Positions 25,961-34,232 of a DNA stretch of 64,000 nt are shown piece by piece. A program made the translations under genes and the position numbers. Origin of the DNA: Curtobacterium pusillum (GTDB lineage: Bacteria; Actinomycetota; Actinomycetes; Actinomycetales; Microbacteriaceae); contig NZ_VEIY01000002.1 in NCBI RefSeq assembly GCF_007680845.1, positions 488,217 to 552,216 on the forward strand, given 5' to 3'. The notes beneath the pieces were generated by a model, which was not told the origin of the DNA, did no database searches, and was given only the letters and a program-made list of their open reading frames with translations. The stretch's first letter is position 1; the number at the start of each line of letters is the position of its first letter.

Positions 25961-26631
25961 CCCGTCCGGTGCGCCGCGTCGTTCCACGTGGAACATCGGG
26001 CGCCTTCTGGGGGACGATCGCCACCGGAGCAGGGGTACTGGGCGTGACGGCGGCGATCGTCGCCTGGGGTGAGGCCGTGCACGCCCACGCCGCGCGACGC
26101 GAACGCCAGCTGCCGCGAGCCCCCAGGGCACCCGGTGCGGTGGTCGTCCTCGGGTTCCAGAATCGTGGAGACCGGATCAACGTGGTCAATCGGTGGCGTG
26201 CGCGCATCGCGGTGCGAACGGCACGCGAGGCCGAGAGGCGCGGAGCCTCCGCCACGATCATCTGCAGCGGGGGAGCGGCGCACGGGACCTTACCTGAGGC
26301 CGAGCTGCTCGCCGGATATCTCAGGGGCTCGCTGGGCTGGTCGGGCCCGGTGCTCGTCGAGTCCGAGAGTACGTCCACCTGGGAGAACGTCCGGAACGTG
26401 GTTCCACTGCTCGGCGATGCGCGCTGGGTGGCCTTCGCCTCGAACGGCCTGTACGCCGAGAAGGCACGCGTGTACCTCCGCCGACAGCGGCCCGACCTCG
26501 GCCGGCTCCTCGTTCGCGCCGACGACTACCGCCTCGGCGAGATGCTCTTCATCAAGCCGGTCTTCGCCGCTGTCGGGCTGTGGAAGCTCCGAGCGGTGTT
26601 CCACGTGGAACGCCGCCGAAGTTCCACGTGA
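25957..26631 (+). CDS. YdcF/SanA (DUF218) family protein
   Basis: The 224-residue product starts at GTG 25957, overlapping the ddl stop. One membrane helix lies near residues 16-38 (ATGAGVLGVTAAIVAWG), so most of the protein may be outside. The DUF218 signature follows: VVVLGFQNRG, SGGAAHG, PEAELLAGYL, and STSTWENVRN near the middle. Members act in envelope physiology with unresolved chemistry. Two parS palindromes lie inside this reading frame and a third overlaps its stop codon, so its sequence is constrained by both roles. Confidence 0.8.
   Translation: MTRPVRRVVPRGTSGAFWGTIATGAGVLGVTAAIVAWGEAVHAHAARRERQLPRAPRAPGAVVVLGFQNRGDRINVVNRWRARIAVRTAREAERRGASATIICSGGAAHGTLPEAELLAGYLRGSLGWSGPVLVESESTSTWENVRNVVPLLGDARWVAFASNGLYAEKARVYLRRQRPDLGRLLVRADDYRLGEMLFIKPVFAAVGLWKLRAVFHVERRRSST
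25981..25994. other. parS: parS site 1
   Basis: GTTCCACGTGGAAC is a perfect 14-bp palindrome related to the consensus GTTTCACGTGAAAC. It lies in codons near the start of the YdcF-like gene, about 8 kb from oriC. Confidence 0.8.
26598..26611. other. parS: parS site 2
   Basis: A second perfect GTTCCACGTGGAAC lies in the last codons of the YdcF-like gene. Confidence 0.85.
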
Positions 26632-26634
26632 AAC
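26621..26634. other. parS: parS site 3
   Basis: GTTCCACGTGAAAC overlaps the stop codon of the YdcF-like gene, 23 nt from site 2. The pair would allow closely spaced ParB loading. Confidence 0.85.
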
Positions 26635-26786
26635 GGTCCGGTTGCCGGTCCGTGCTGATCGGGACTGCAGCCGAGGTTGGCGGCTGAACGGCGAAAACCC
26701 AGCGTCCGTCGCCCGCTCCACATGGGCCCGTTAACCGACGTCACAGAGGCGCACAGGGGCTGCGGGAGCCCGGCGGGGCCGAGGGC

Positions 26787-27767
26787 TCAGTTAGCGACGT
26801 CCTCCACGCCCAGCTCGGCGAGGATCCGGTTCAGATCGTCGCCGTTGGCGAAGTCGATCGTGACCGAGCTCTTGCGAGCCCCCACGGCGATCTTCACCCG
26901 CGTGTTGAGACGATCCCCGAGACGCTCGGCCAGGTCGTTGAAGTGCGCCTGTCGCTTCGACGGCTCCGGCTTCGGCTTGACCGGGAGCTTCGCGGAGAGC
27001 TGCTGCGCGATCGCCTCAGCCGCGCGGACGGACAGGTCCTCGTTGACGATCTTCTCGGCGAGGTACTCCATCGCCTCGGCATCCGGCGCCGCGAGGATGG
27101 CGCGAGCGTGACCGGCGGACAGCACCCCGGCAGCGACTCGACGCTGCACGGGGGAGGGGAGGCGCAGCAGTCGGATCGTGTTGGTGATCTGCGGCCGCGA
27201 GCGGCCGATGCGCTGGGCGAGCTGCTCCTGGGTGATCCCGAAGTCAGCGAGGAGCTGTTGGTAGGCCGAGGCCTCCTCAAGCGGGTTCAGCTGCGCACGG
27301 TGCAGGTTCTCCAACAGCGCGTCGCGGAGCATGGCGTCATCGGGGGTGTCCTTGACGATGGCCGGGATCGTGCTGAGCCCGAGCTCCTTCGTGGCCCGGA
27401 GCCGGCGCTCACCCATGATGAGCTCGTACTGCGGCTCGGTTCCGGTCGCTCCCGTGATCGGGCGGACCACGATCGGCTGCAGGACACCGATCTCGCGGAT
27501 CGAGTGCACCAGCTCCTGGAGCTCTTCCTCGCGGAACTCCTTGCGCGGCTGCTGTCCGTTCGGGACGACGTCGAGCGGGTTGAGGTTCGCGAGCCGTGCA
27601 CCGGGTACGGCGATGAGGTCCTCGGCGGTGCCGCCGTCCCCGCCGGGTGCCGAGGCGGGCGATCCGCCGGTCGGGAAGAAGACGTCGACCGGGCGGTCCT
27701 GCTGCTCGGTCGCCGTGGGGATGAGGGCTCCGATGCCCCGGCCGAGTCCCGTTCGCTTGGGTGCCAT
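26787..27767 (-). CDS. parB: chromosome partitioning protein ParB (CTPase clamp)
   Basis: The 326-residue product starts at ATG 27767, overlapping the parA stop by 1 nt. The CTP-binding region includes GERRLRATKELG and ENLHRAQLNPLEEA. The parS-binding helix-turn-helix (GITQEQLAQRIGRSRPQITNT) and a short C-terminal dimerisation domain follow a proline-rich linker. The N-terminal MAPKRTGLGRGIGALIP carries the arginine motif that contacts ParA. ParB loads at parS and slides to organise the origin. Four candidate parS sites lie within 2 kb. Confidence 0.96.
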   Translation of the reverse strand: MAPKRTGLGRGIGALIPTATEQQDRPVDVFFPTGGSPASAPGGDGGTAEDLIAVPGARLANLNPLDVVPNGQQPRKEFREEELQELVHSIREIGVLQPIVVRPITGATGTEPQYELIMGERRLRATKELGLSTIPAIVKDTPDDAMLRDALLENLHRAQLNPLEEASAYQQLLADFGITQEQLAQRIGRSRPQITNTIRLLRLPSPVQRRVAAGVLSAGHARAILAAPDAEAMEYLAEKIVNEDLSVRAAEAIAQQLSAKLPVKPKPEPSKRQAHFNDLAERLGDRLNTRVKIAVGARKSSVTIDFANGDDLNRILAELGVEDVAN

Positions 27768-28660
27768 CAGTCCTGCGCTCCTCGTGCTGCGATCTCGGCC
27801 GCTGCTTCCAGGTAGGAGAGCGAGCCGGTGGAGTTGACGTCGTACGCGACCACGCTCTGGCCGTAGCTCGGTGCCTCGCTGACCCGGACGGATCGGGGGA
27901 TGACCGCGTTGAGCACCTGCCCGCCGAAGTGCTCCCGCACGTCCGCGGCGACCTGGTTCGAGAGGTTCGTCCGGCTGTCGTACATGGTGAGCAGGATCGT
28001 CGACACCTGCAGGTTCGGGTTGAGGTGCCGTTCGATGAGCTCGATGTTGCGCAGGAGCTGGCTGAGGCCCTCCAGCGCGTAGTACTCGCACTGGATCGGG
28101 ATGAGCACTTCCTGCGCCGCGACGAAGGCGTTGATCGTCAGCAGACCGAGGGACGGCGGGCAGTCGATGAAGACGTAGTGGTACGGCTCGTCGAGCGATT
28201 CGAGGTACTGGTCCAGCGCCGTCCGTAGCCGCTGCTCACGAGCCACGAGCGACACGAGCTCGATCTCGGCTCCCGCCAGGTGGATCGTCGCCGGCACGCA
28301 CCACAGCGTGTCCGACTCGGGGGAGCGCTGCACGGTGTCCGCGATCGGCGCTTCGTCCACGATGACGTCGTAGATGCTCGCCACCTCGGCCTGGTGGTTC
28401 ACGCCGAGCGCGGTCGACGCGTTGCCCTGCGGGTCGAGGTCGATCACGAGCACGCGCGCGCCACCGTGGGCGAGTGCCGCAGCGAGGTTCACGGTGGTGG
28501 TCGTCTTCCCGACGCCACCCTTCTGGTTCGACACCGTGAAGACTCGGGTCTTCGGCGGCAGCGGGAACTGCTGCGTCGCGATCGCACGCCGGCGCCGGTT
28601 GAGGTCGGCGATCTCGCGAGCGAGCGGTGTGGACGCGTCGTAGTCGGTCGATGAACTCAA
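27767..28660 (-). CDS. parA: chromosome partitioning ATPase ParA (Soj)
   Basis: The 297-residue protein carries the deviant Walker A KGGVGKTT (residues ~46-53), a Walker A' DLDPQGN and the DCPPSLG switch. It binds DNA nonspecifically when ATP-bound and drives origin segregation with ParB. The gene is first in the parA-parB unit; parS site 4 lies 25-38 nt upstream of its start, a likely place for ParB-dependent autoregulation. Confidence 0.96.
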   Translation of the reverse strand: MSSSTDYDASTPLAREIADLNRRRRAIATQQFPLPPKTRVFTVSNQKGGVGKTTTTVNLAAALAHGGARVLVIDLDPQGNASTALGVNHQAEVASIYDVIVDEAPIADTVQRSPESDTLWCVPATIHLAGAEIELVSLVAREQRLRTALDQYLESLDEPYHYVFIDCPPSLGLLTINAFVAAQEVLIPIQCEYYALEGLSQLLRNIELIERHLNPNLQVSTILLTMYDSRTNLSNQVAADVREHFGGQVLNAVIPRSVRVSEAPSYGQSVVAYDVNSTGSLSYLEAAAEIAARGAQD

Positions 28661-28684
28661 CGAGTGCCTCTTCCCCGGTTCGGT

Positions 28685-28698
28685 GTTTCACGTGGAAC
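28685..28698. other. parS: parS site 4 in the parA promoter region
   Basis: GTTTCACGTGGAAC is the copy closest to consensus. It lies in the 81-nt rsmG-parA gap. Confidence 0.9.
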
Positions 28699-28741
28699 GC
28701 GGAGCCACTGGCGGCCGGTCGAACCAGCCTGAGCCGCAGCG

Positions 28742-29386
28742 TCAGTCAACTGTAGCCCGGAACACCCGGGTGGTCTCCTCGACCACACCGACTCCGAGCT
28801 CGAGGACCTCGACGTCGGCCAGGTGGTTCCGGAGGATGACCTTCCGGGCCTTCTCGATCTCCTCGTCGACCCGAGCGCCCTTCATGAGGATCAACTGCCC
28901 GCCCGAGCGGACGAGCGGCACGGTGAGGGGGATGAGCTTCGACAGCGCACTCACCGCGCGAGCGGTCACCTGGTCGACGACGATGCTGTCGGCGACGTCC
29001 TCGGCGCGCGCACGGACCACCTGGACGTTGTCGAGACCGAGCCGCGCCGCCTCGGCGGTGAGCCACTCCACCCGTCGCTCCATCGGCTCGATGAGCGTGA
29101 GCTGCACGTCCGGACGTGCGATGGCCAGGACCAGCCCGGGGAGTCCCGCACCGGACCCGACGTCCGCGACCCGGCCCCGTTCCTCCAGGAGGGGTGCCAG
29201 GACTGCAGAATTGAGGATATGTCGCGTCCAAAGGCGCGGCAGCTCCAGGGGTCCGATCAGCCCGAGCTCTTCGCCCCGGCGAGCGAGCTCGCCGGTGAAC
29301 GAGCGCGCGACATCGATCCGGTCACCGAAGAGCACGGCAGCGGCGGCCGGCTCCGTCTCGAGGACCGGCGCGTCGGGCTCCGTCAT
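28742..29386 (-). CDS. rsmG: 16S rRNA (guanine-N7) methyltransferase RsmG
   Basis: The 214-residue SAM-dependent enzyme shows the motif I VADVGSGAGLPGLVLAI and the downstream ERRVEWL segment typical of GidB/RsmG. It methylates G527 (E. coli numbering) of 16S rRNA, and loss usually gives low-level streptomycin resistance. Its start overlaps the khpB stop by 4 nt (ATGA), so it is translated with the yidC-khpB unit. Confidence 0.95.
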   Translation of the reverse strand: MTEPDAPVLETEPAAAAVLFGDRIDVARSFTGELARRGEELGLIGPLELPRLWTRHILNSAVLAPLLEERGRVADVGSGAGLPGLVLAIARPDVQLTLIEPMERRVEWLTAEAARLGLDNVQVVRARAEDVADSIVVDQVTARAVSALSKLIPLTVPLVRSGGQLILMKGARVDEEIEKARKVILRNHLADVEVLELGVGVVEETTRVFRATVD

Positions 29387-29892
29387 CGGGTGACGACCGT
29401 GTGGCGGTCCCGACCCTCACCCTCGGACTCCGAGTGGAAGCCCTTCTCGGCGACCAGGTCGTGCACGAGCTTGCGCTCGTAGGACGACATCGGCGGGAGC
29501 GCAGCGGACGTCGAGCCCGCTTCGATCCGCTCGACAGCGGTGTCGACCAGTCGCTGGAGTTCCGACGCGCGAGCATCCCGCGAGCCGCCGACGTCGAGGA
29601 TCAGGCGGCTGAACTCGCCCGTCTCGGCCTGGACGGCGATGCGGGTGAGTTCCTGCAGGGCAGAGACCGTGTCGGGCTTCGAGAGCACGCGCAGGGCATC
29701 GCCCTCGTCCGTGACGGAGAGGTACACGCGGCCCCCACGCTCCTCGATCTCGATGTCACCGTCGAGGTCGCAGATGTCGAGGAGCTCTTCGATGTAGTCC
29801 GCCGCGATGTCCGCTTCGTCGCGGGCTCCGGTCTCGACGTCCTCGGTCTCGACCGGGGTCTCCACGGCGTCGACGATGTCCTGCTCGCTCAC
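29383..29892 (-). CDS. khpB: RNA-binding protein KhpB (Jag), KH and R3H domains
   Basis: The 169-residue protein starts at GTG 29892 directly after the yidC stop. An acidic N-terminus precedes a KH domain and a C-terminal R3H domain (SYERKLVHDLVAEKG). The Jag_N domain seen in Firmicutes is absent. KhpB proteins bind RNA with KhpA and influence cell envelope growth. The position between yidC and rsmG is standard for actinobacteria. Confidence 0.92.
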   Translation of the reverse strand: MSEQDIVDAVETPVETEDVETGARDEADIAADYIEELLDICDLDGDIEIEERGGRVYLSVTDEGDALRVLSKPDTVSALQELTRIAVQAETGEFSRLILDVGGSRDARASELQRLVDTAVERIEAGSTSAALPPMSSYERKLVHDLVAEKGFHSESEGEGRDRHTVVTR

Positions 29893-30867
29893 TTACTTCT
29901 TCCCGTTCTTCTTGGCGCGGTTCTTGCCCACCGGCTGCTGACGCTGCGTGGTCACCCGCACGGCCTCGATCTCGGCAGCGCCCGCTCCCGCGCCGGCCTC
30001 TGCGAGCACCGGCGTCGCCGTGCCGCGTCGCTGTGCCTTCTTGGCGAGTCGGACCTCACGTGCGAGGGCGGCTTCCGACCCCGGGGTCGGCATGCTGCGG
30101 ATGACGAAGTACTGCTGGGCCATCGTCCAGACGTTCGACGCGAGCCAGTAGAACATGACGCCGAGCGGGAAGGAGAGGCCGGAGATGATGAAGACCAGCG
30201 GGAGGACGTAGAGCATCATCCGCTGCTGGCGGTACATCGGGGACGCCTTGGTCTCCGGGGACATGTTCTTCGCGACGAGCTGCAGCTGGGTGATGAACTG
30301 CGACACCGTCATCACGACGATCATGAAGCCCGCGATGACGCGGACCTCCCAGCCGGACGCGTTCGTGAACGTCTCGTGCAGCGGGGCGCCGAAGAGCGAC
30401 GCGTTGCCGAAGGACGCCGCGAGGTCGTTCGTGAGCAGGCCGATGCCGGTCTTGTTGATCTGCGCCTCGTGCAGCACCGAGTACAGCGAGAAGAAGATCG
30501 GCATCTGGATGAGCAGCGGGAGGCAGGAGCTCAGCGGGTTGGTCCCGGTCTCCTTGTAGAGGGCCATGGTCTCGCGGCTCATCGCCTCACGCGAGAACTG
30601 GTCCTTCTTGCCCTTGTACTTGTCCTGGATCTTCTTCAGCTGCGGCGCGACCTCGAGCATGCGGCGCTGTGACTTGATCTGGCGCACGAAGATCGGGATG
30701 AGCGCGGCACGGACCACGAACGTCAGGAAGATGATCGAGAGGACCCAGGTGATCCCCGCGCCGGGGTCCATCCCGATGCTCTCGAACACCCAGTGGAAGC
30801 CGACGAGGATGGCCGAGACCACCCACTTGAGCGGCCAGAGGATGGTTCCGATGAATCCGAGGTCCAT
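29893..30867 (-). CDS. yidC: membrane protein insertase YidC
   Basis: The 324-residue protein starts at ATG 30867 (MDLGFIGTILWPLK). The conserved 60KD_IMP domain spans residues ~35-265 with five membrane segments, the cytoplasmic hairpin (RRMLEVAPQLKKIQDKYKGK) and the Arg that lines the groove (FVVRAALIPIFVRQ). The C-terminus is basic and Lys-rich (GKNRAKKNGKK), a ribosome-binding type of tail. It inserts inner-membrane proteins with or without SecYEG. It is 8 nt downstream of yidD. Confidence 0.95.
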   Translation of the reverse strand: MDLGFIGTILWPLKWVVSAILVGFHWVFESIGMDPGAGITWVLSIIFLTFVVRAALIPIFVRQIKSQRRMLEVAPQLKKIQDKYKGKKDQFSREAMSRETMALYKETGTNPLSSCLPLLIQMPIFFSLYSVLHEAQINKTGIGLLTNDLAASFGNASLFGAPLHETFTNASGWEVRVIAGFMIVVMTVSQFITQLQLVAKNMSPETKASPMYRQQRMMLYVLPLVFIISGLSFPLGVMFYWLASNVWTMAQQYFVIRSMPTPGSEAALAREVRLAKKAQRRGTATPVLAEAGAGAGAAEIEAVRVTTQRQQPVGKNRAKKNGKK

Positions 30868-30875
30868 GGGGACGG

Positions 30876-31256
30876 TCACGCCTTTCGAGTGCGCTGGGGG
30901 AGCAGGACCGGGAGGGCGGACCCACCCGGGTGCTGCGACTGCTGCTGGGTCGGCGCGAGCACGAAGCCGAACCGGTTGACGTCGTAGGGGCGGCGGCGTT
31001 CGCGGACGTCGTCGATGCCGCCGGCCGCCCACGGGTTGCACCGTGCGATGCGCCACGCGCCCATCGCCGAACCACGGATGACCCCGTACTGCTGGATCGC
31101 TTCGAGGGCGTACCGCGAGCACGAGGGGTGGTACCGGCAGACGTTGCCGTACAGCGGCGAGATCACGGCCCGGTAGGCGCGCAGCACGACGACGCACACG
31201 TTGCGCGGGAGCAACGCGACGACCCAGGCGAGCCGGGTCCAGAGGTTGCGGTTCAT
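30876..31256 (-). CDS. yidD: membrane protein insertion efficiency factor YidD
   Basis: The 126-residue product starts at ATG 31256, overlapping the rnpA stop (ATGA). The DUF37 core is intact: YRAVISPLYGN, CRYHPSCSRYA, and WRIARCNPWAAGG. The C-terminal ~45 residues are a Gln/Pro/Arg-rich extension beyond the usual ~80-residue family length. It assists YidC-dependent insertion at the inner face of the membrane. Confidence 0.93.
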   Translation of the reverse strand: MNRNLWTRLAWVVALLPRNVCVVVLRAYRAVISPLYGNVCRYHPSCSRYALEAIQQYGVIRGSAMGAWRIARCNPWAAGGIDDVRERRRPYDVNRFGFVLAPTQQQSQHPGGSALPVLLPQRTRKA

Positions 31257-31594
31257 GCTGCCTTCTCCACACCACGCGCACAGGAGCGCGAGACGTCTTC
31301 GAGCAGGGTAGGCCACCCGGCCTGCGCGGCGGCTGGCAGTGCGCGGACCACGACGTCGTACCCGTCCGGGATCTCGACGAGCAGTCCGTGCGCGATCGCC
31401 TTGAGCCGGCGCCGGACGAGGTTCCGCGTCACCGCGTTGCCAACCGTCTTGGCGACGATGAAGCCGAACCGGGTCGGTCCGGCCGCGCGGTGGACCACCG
31501 ACACGACGACGTGCGCCGTGGCGCTCTTGCGACCACGACGCACGACGGACCGGTAGTCGTCACCCCGGACGATGCGGTTGGCGCGGGCCAACAC
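31253..31594 (-). CDS. rnpA: ribonuclease P protein component
   Basis: I place the start at GTG 31594 (VLARANRIVRGDDYRSVVRRG), giving 113 residues, the usual size; the open frame continues upstream without family features. The RNR signature NAVTRNLVRRRLKA is present near residue 60. It binds RNase P RNA for tRNA 5' maturation. No clear Shine-Dalgarno sequence is seen, so a TTG at 31591 is an alternative. The gene follows rpmH in the invariant order. Confidence 0.92.
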   Translation of the reverse strand: MLARANRIVRGDDYRSVVRRGRKSATAHVVVSVVHRAAGPTRFGFIVAKTVGNAVTRNLVRRRLKAIAHGLLVEIPDGYDVVVRALPAAAQAGWPTLLEDVSRSCARGVEKAA

Positions 31595-31640
31595 GATCGC
31601 TACCGGGTGCCGAGCCGGGACGGGACCGAACGGGAGCCGA

Positions 31641-31778
31641 TCAGGCGCTGAGCTCGGTGCGGCCCTTGGCGCGACGCGCGGCGAGGATGGCACGGCCGGC
31701 GCGGGTGCGCATGCGGGCACGGAAGCCGTGCTTCTTGGCGCGGCGGCGGTTGTTCGGCTGGAAGGTGCGCTTGCTCAT
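31641..31778 (-). CDS. rpmH: 50S ribosomal protein L34
   Basis: The 45-residue protein reads [20 protein letters not shown] at its start and RTELSA at its end, the full L34 pattern with the HGFRARM motif. It is divergent from dnaA, as in nearly all bacteria. The start is ATG 31778. Confidence 0.97.
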   Translation of the reverse strand: MSKRTFQPNNRRRAKKHGFRARMRTRAGRAILAARRAKGRTELSA

Positions 31779-32287
31779 GATGATCTCCACACGGCTGCTC
31801 GCGGCGAGCCGTCACGTATGTGTCGCCGCTCGGTACCGAACGACGCAGATGGGCGCGACCCAACGGCCGCAGTCAACTGGTTAACGGTACGTGACAGCGG
31901 CGAGCAGGTCAAACGCGGTGCGCCCACCCCGATCACAGCCGGTGGGCGCACGTTCATTATCCACATTGGGGAAAACGTGCGTTCGGTACGACGCGCCCTG
32001 GTCCTTTACAGTGGTGTGATCGATCGGCCTGCGGCCCGACAGGACGGGGAAGTCTCCCTGTCGTGCACCGTTCGGCGGTCGTGAACCGACTGTGGACAAC
32101 CCTGTGGACCACCACGCGGGACGACACGTGGTCCGGACCGTCGAAGAAGCCACCCGGACACCTGCGACCCGCCAGGACGATCCTGCGGTCGACGCTGTCC
32201 CGGCACCGCCGGGCGAGCACCACGCACGCAGCACAGCGCGCCCACGGAACACCGTGGCACGACACGAGACCAGGAGACGAGCGCGAC
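31779..32287. other. rpmH-dnaA intergenic region
   Basis: This 509-nt gap holds the divergent promoters. A perfect 10-bp hairpin (31919-31928 with 31941-31950) precedes a consensus DnaA box TTATCCACA at 31957-31965. A variant TGTGGACAA is at 32091-32099, next to TGTGGACCA. A TACAGT box at 32007-32012 is a candidate dnaA -10. DnaA autoregulation is the expected role of the boxes. Confidence 0.65.
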
Positions 32288-33754
32288 ATGACGATGCCGG
32301 CCGACCCCGTCGAAGACCTCTGGTCATCCGTCCTCGGACTCCTCTCGGAGGACGACCGCATCACGCCGCAGCTCCACGGCTTCCTCAACCTGGTCGAGCC
32401 GAAGGGCGTCCTCGCCGGCACGCTCTACCTCGAGGTCCCCAACGACCTCACCCGCGGCATGCTCGAGCAGCGCATCCGCATCCCCATCACCGAGGCCGTC
32501 TCCCGGATCGGCGACGACGCCGTGGCCAACTTCGCGATCACGGTCAACCCGGACATGGCCTCCGAGCCGCGGGTCGACGCTCCGGTCCCGAGCCACGTCC
32601 CCGAGTACGCGGAGCCGGTGCAGGGAGCGGTCGAGCAGAGCGCGGCGCCGCGCCAGTACATCGAGGCGCCGTTCGTCCCGAGCCAGATCGACTCCCCGGG
32701 CACCAGCGGTCGCCCCGAGTCCCGGCTCAACCCGAAGTACAACTTCGACAACTTCGTCATCGGCTCGTCGAACCGGTTCGCGCACGCCGCGGCCGTCGCC
32801 GTCGCCGAAGCCCCCGCGAAGGCCTACAACCCGCTGTTCATCTACGGCGACTCCGGTCTGGGGAAGACCCACCTCCTGCACGCGATCGGCCACTACGCAG
32901 AAAGCCTCTACCCGGGGATCCGGGTGCGGTACGTGTCCAGCGAGGAGTTCACGAACGACTTCATCAACTCGATCGCGAACAACCGGTCGAACCAGTTCCA
33001 GCAGCGGTACCGCGACATCGACATCCTGCTGATCGACGACATCCAGTTCCTCCAGGGCAAGGACTCCACCCAAGAGGCGTTCTTCCACACGTTCAACACG
33101 CTGCACGACCACAACAAGCAGGTCGTCATCACGTCGGACGTCGCGCCGAAGCACCTCACCGGGTTCGAGGACCGGATGCGGTCCCGCTTCGAGTGGGGTC
33201 TCATCACCGACGTCCAGGCACCGGAACTCGAGACGCGCATCGCGATCCTCCGCAAGAAGGCGCAGTCCGACCACCTGCAGGTGCCCGACGACATCCTCGA
33301 GTTCATGGCGTCGAAGGTCTCGAGCAACATCCGTGAGCTCGAGGGGACGCTCATCCGCGTCACCGCGTTCGCGAGCCTGAACCGGACGGCCGTCGACATG
33401 GCCCTGGTGCAGACGGTCCTCAAGGACCTCATCACCCTCGACGACGACAACGTGGTCGCGCCGACCGACATCATCAACCACACCGCGGAGTACTTCAAGC
33501 TCTCGGTCGACGACCTCTACGGGTCGTCCCGGTCGCAGGCGATCGCCACCGCCCGGCAGATCGCGATGTACCTCTGCCGGGAGCTGACGAGCCTGTCGCT
33601 GCCGAAGATCGGGCAGCTCTTCGGGAACCGCGACCACACCACCGTGATGTACGCGAACAAGAAGATCACCGAGCTCATGAAGGAGCGTCGGTCCATCTAC
33701 AACCAGGTCACCGAGCTCACCAGCCGGATCAAGCAGGACCGCCGGTACCGCTGA
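32288..33754 (+). CDS. dnaA: chromosomal replication initiator DnaA
   Basis: The 488-residue protein begins at ATG 32288 (MTMPADPVEDLW) with AGGAGA upstream; a second ATG at 32294 is possible. Domain I spans ~1-85, a linker ~85-150, then AAA+ domain III with Walker A GDSGLGKTHLL and Walker B LLIDDIQFLQGK. Domain IV has the DNA-binding signature NRDHTTVMYANKKI. It melts oriC and loads the helicase. The box-rich region follows directly. Confidence 0.97.
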   Translation: MTMPADPVEDLWSSVLGLLSEDDRITPQLHGFLNLVEPKGVLAGTLYLEVPNDLTRGMLEQRIRIPITEAVSRIGDDAVANFAITVNPDMASEPRVDAPVPSHVPEYAEPVQGAVEQSAAPRQYIEAPFVPSQIDSPGTSGRPESRLNPKYNFDNFVIGSSNRFAHAAAVAVAEAPAKAYNPLFIYGDSGLGKTHLLHAIGHYAESLYPGIRVRYVSSEEFTNDFINSIANNRSNQFQQRYRDIDILLIDDIQFLQGKDSTQEAFFHTFNTLHDHNKQVVITSDVAPKHLTGFEDRMRSRFEWGLITDVQAPELETRIAILRKKAQSDHLQVPDDILEFMASKVSSNIRELEGTLIRVTAFASLNRTAVDMALVQTVLKDLITLDDDNVVAPTDIINHTAEYFKLSVDDLYGSSRSQAIATARQIAMYLCRELTSLSLPKIGQLFGNRDHTTVMYANKKITELMKERRSIYNQVTELTSRIKQDRRYR

Positions 33755-34232
33755 GCACGCTCGTCGGCGTCGCGCGTCGCGCGCGTCGCGTCCGTGACGG
33801 ACTGGAGGAACGGGTCGACCCCTCGGGATCGGCCCGTTTCCGCGTGCATCCACCATCTGAGACGGTTCCATGCGCCGGAGTTCTCACAGTGTGGATAGCC
33901 TGTGGATAACTGTGGAGGACACGCCGCCCGGTTGTTCACAGCGCGCGGGGCAACTGTGGAAACTGGGGATGGAAGTGGATAGATGAGGTTCCTTCATCCA
34001 GATGCCGTCAACAGGCCGCCAACAACTCACACGGTTGTAGTTCCCAGTCGCCGAGCGGCATGCACAGGGTTATCCACAGTGTGCACAGGCGTTAACACCA
34101 TTACTCCTGGTTAACGATTGATCTCAGCGGGCCAACCTTGTGGACGGCGGGATGACAAGAAATCCGGGCTCCGCCGGGCTGTGCCACAATGGGGCGGCCG
34201 GACAGTCCAACCGATCGACAGGGGTTCCAGCT
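33755..34232. other. oriC: replication origin oriC (dnaA-dnaN gap)
   Basis: The gap holds consensus DnaA boxes TGTGGATAA (33901-33909) and TTATCCACA (34070-34078). Variants include TGTGGATAG (33890-33898), TTGTTCACA (33932-33940), TGTGGAAAC (33955-33963) and AGTGGATAG (33975-33983). An AT-richer block with two GTTAAC sequences (34091-34116) is the best unwinding-element candidate. A weak hairpin (AACGGG/CCCGTT, 33809-33838) may terminate dnaA. Confidence 0.9.

Noticed and set aside
27768-28091. N-terminal extension of parB into parA
   Set aside because: The frame stays open but encodes no ParB sequence; MAPKRTGLGRGIGALIP at 27767 is the conserved ParB start.
32063-32287. Upstream extension of dnaA
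   Set aside because: The open frame before 32288 has no similarity to DnaA domain I, crosses DnaA-box-like sequences and lacks a ribosome-binding site.
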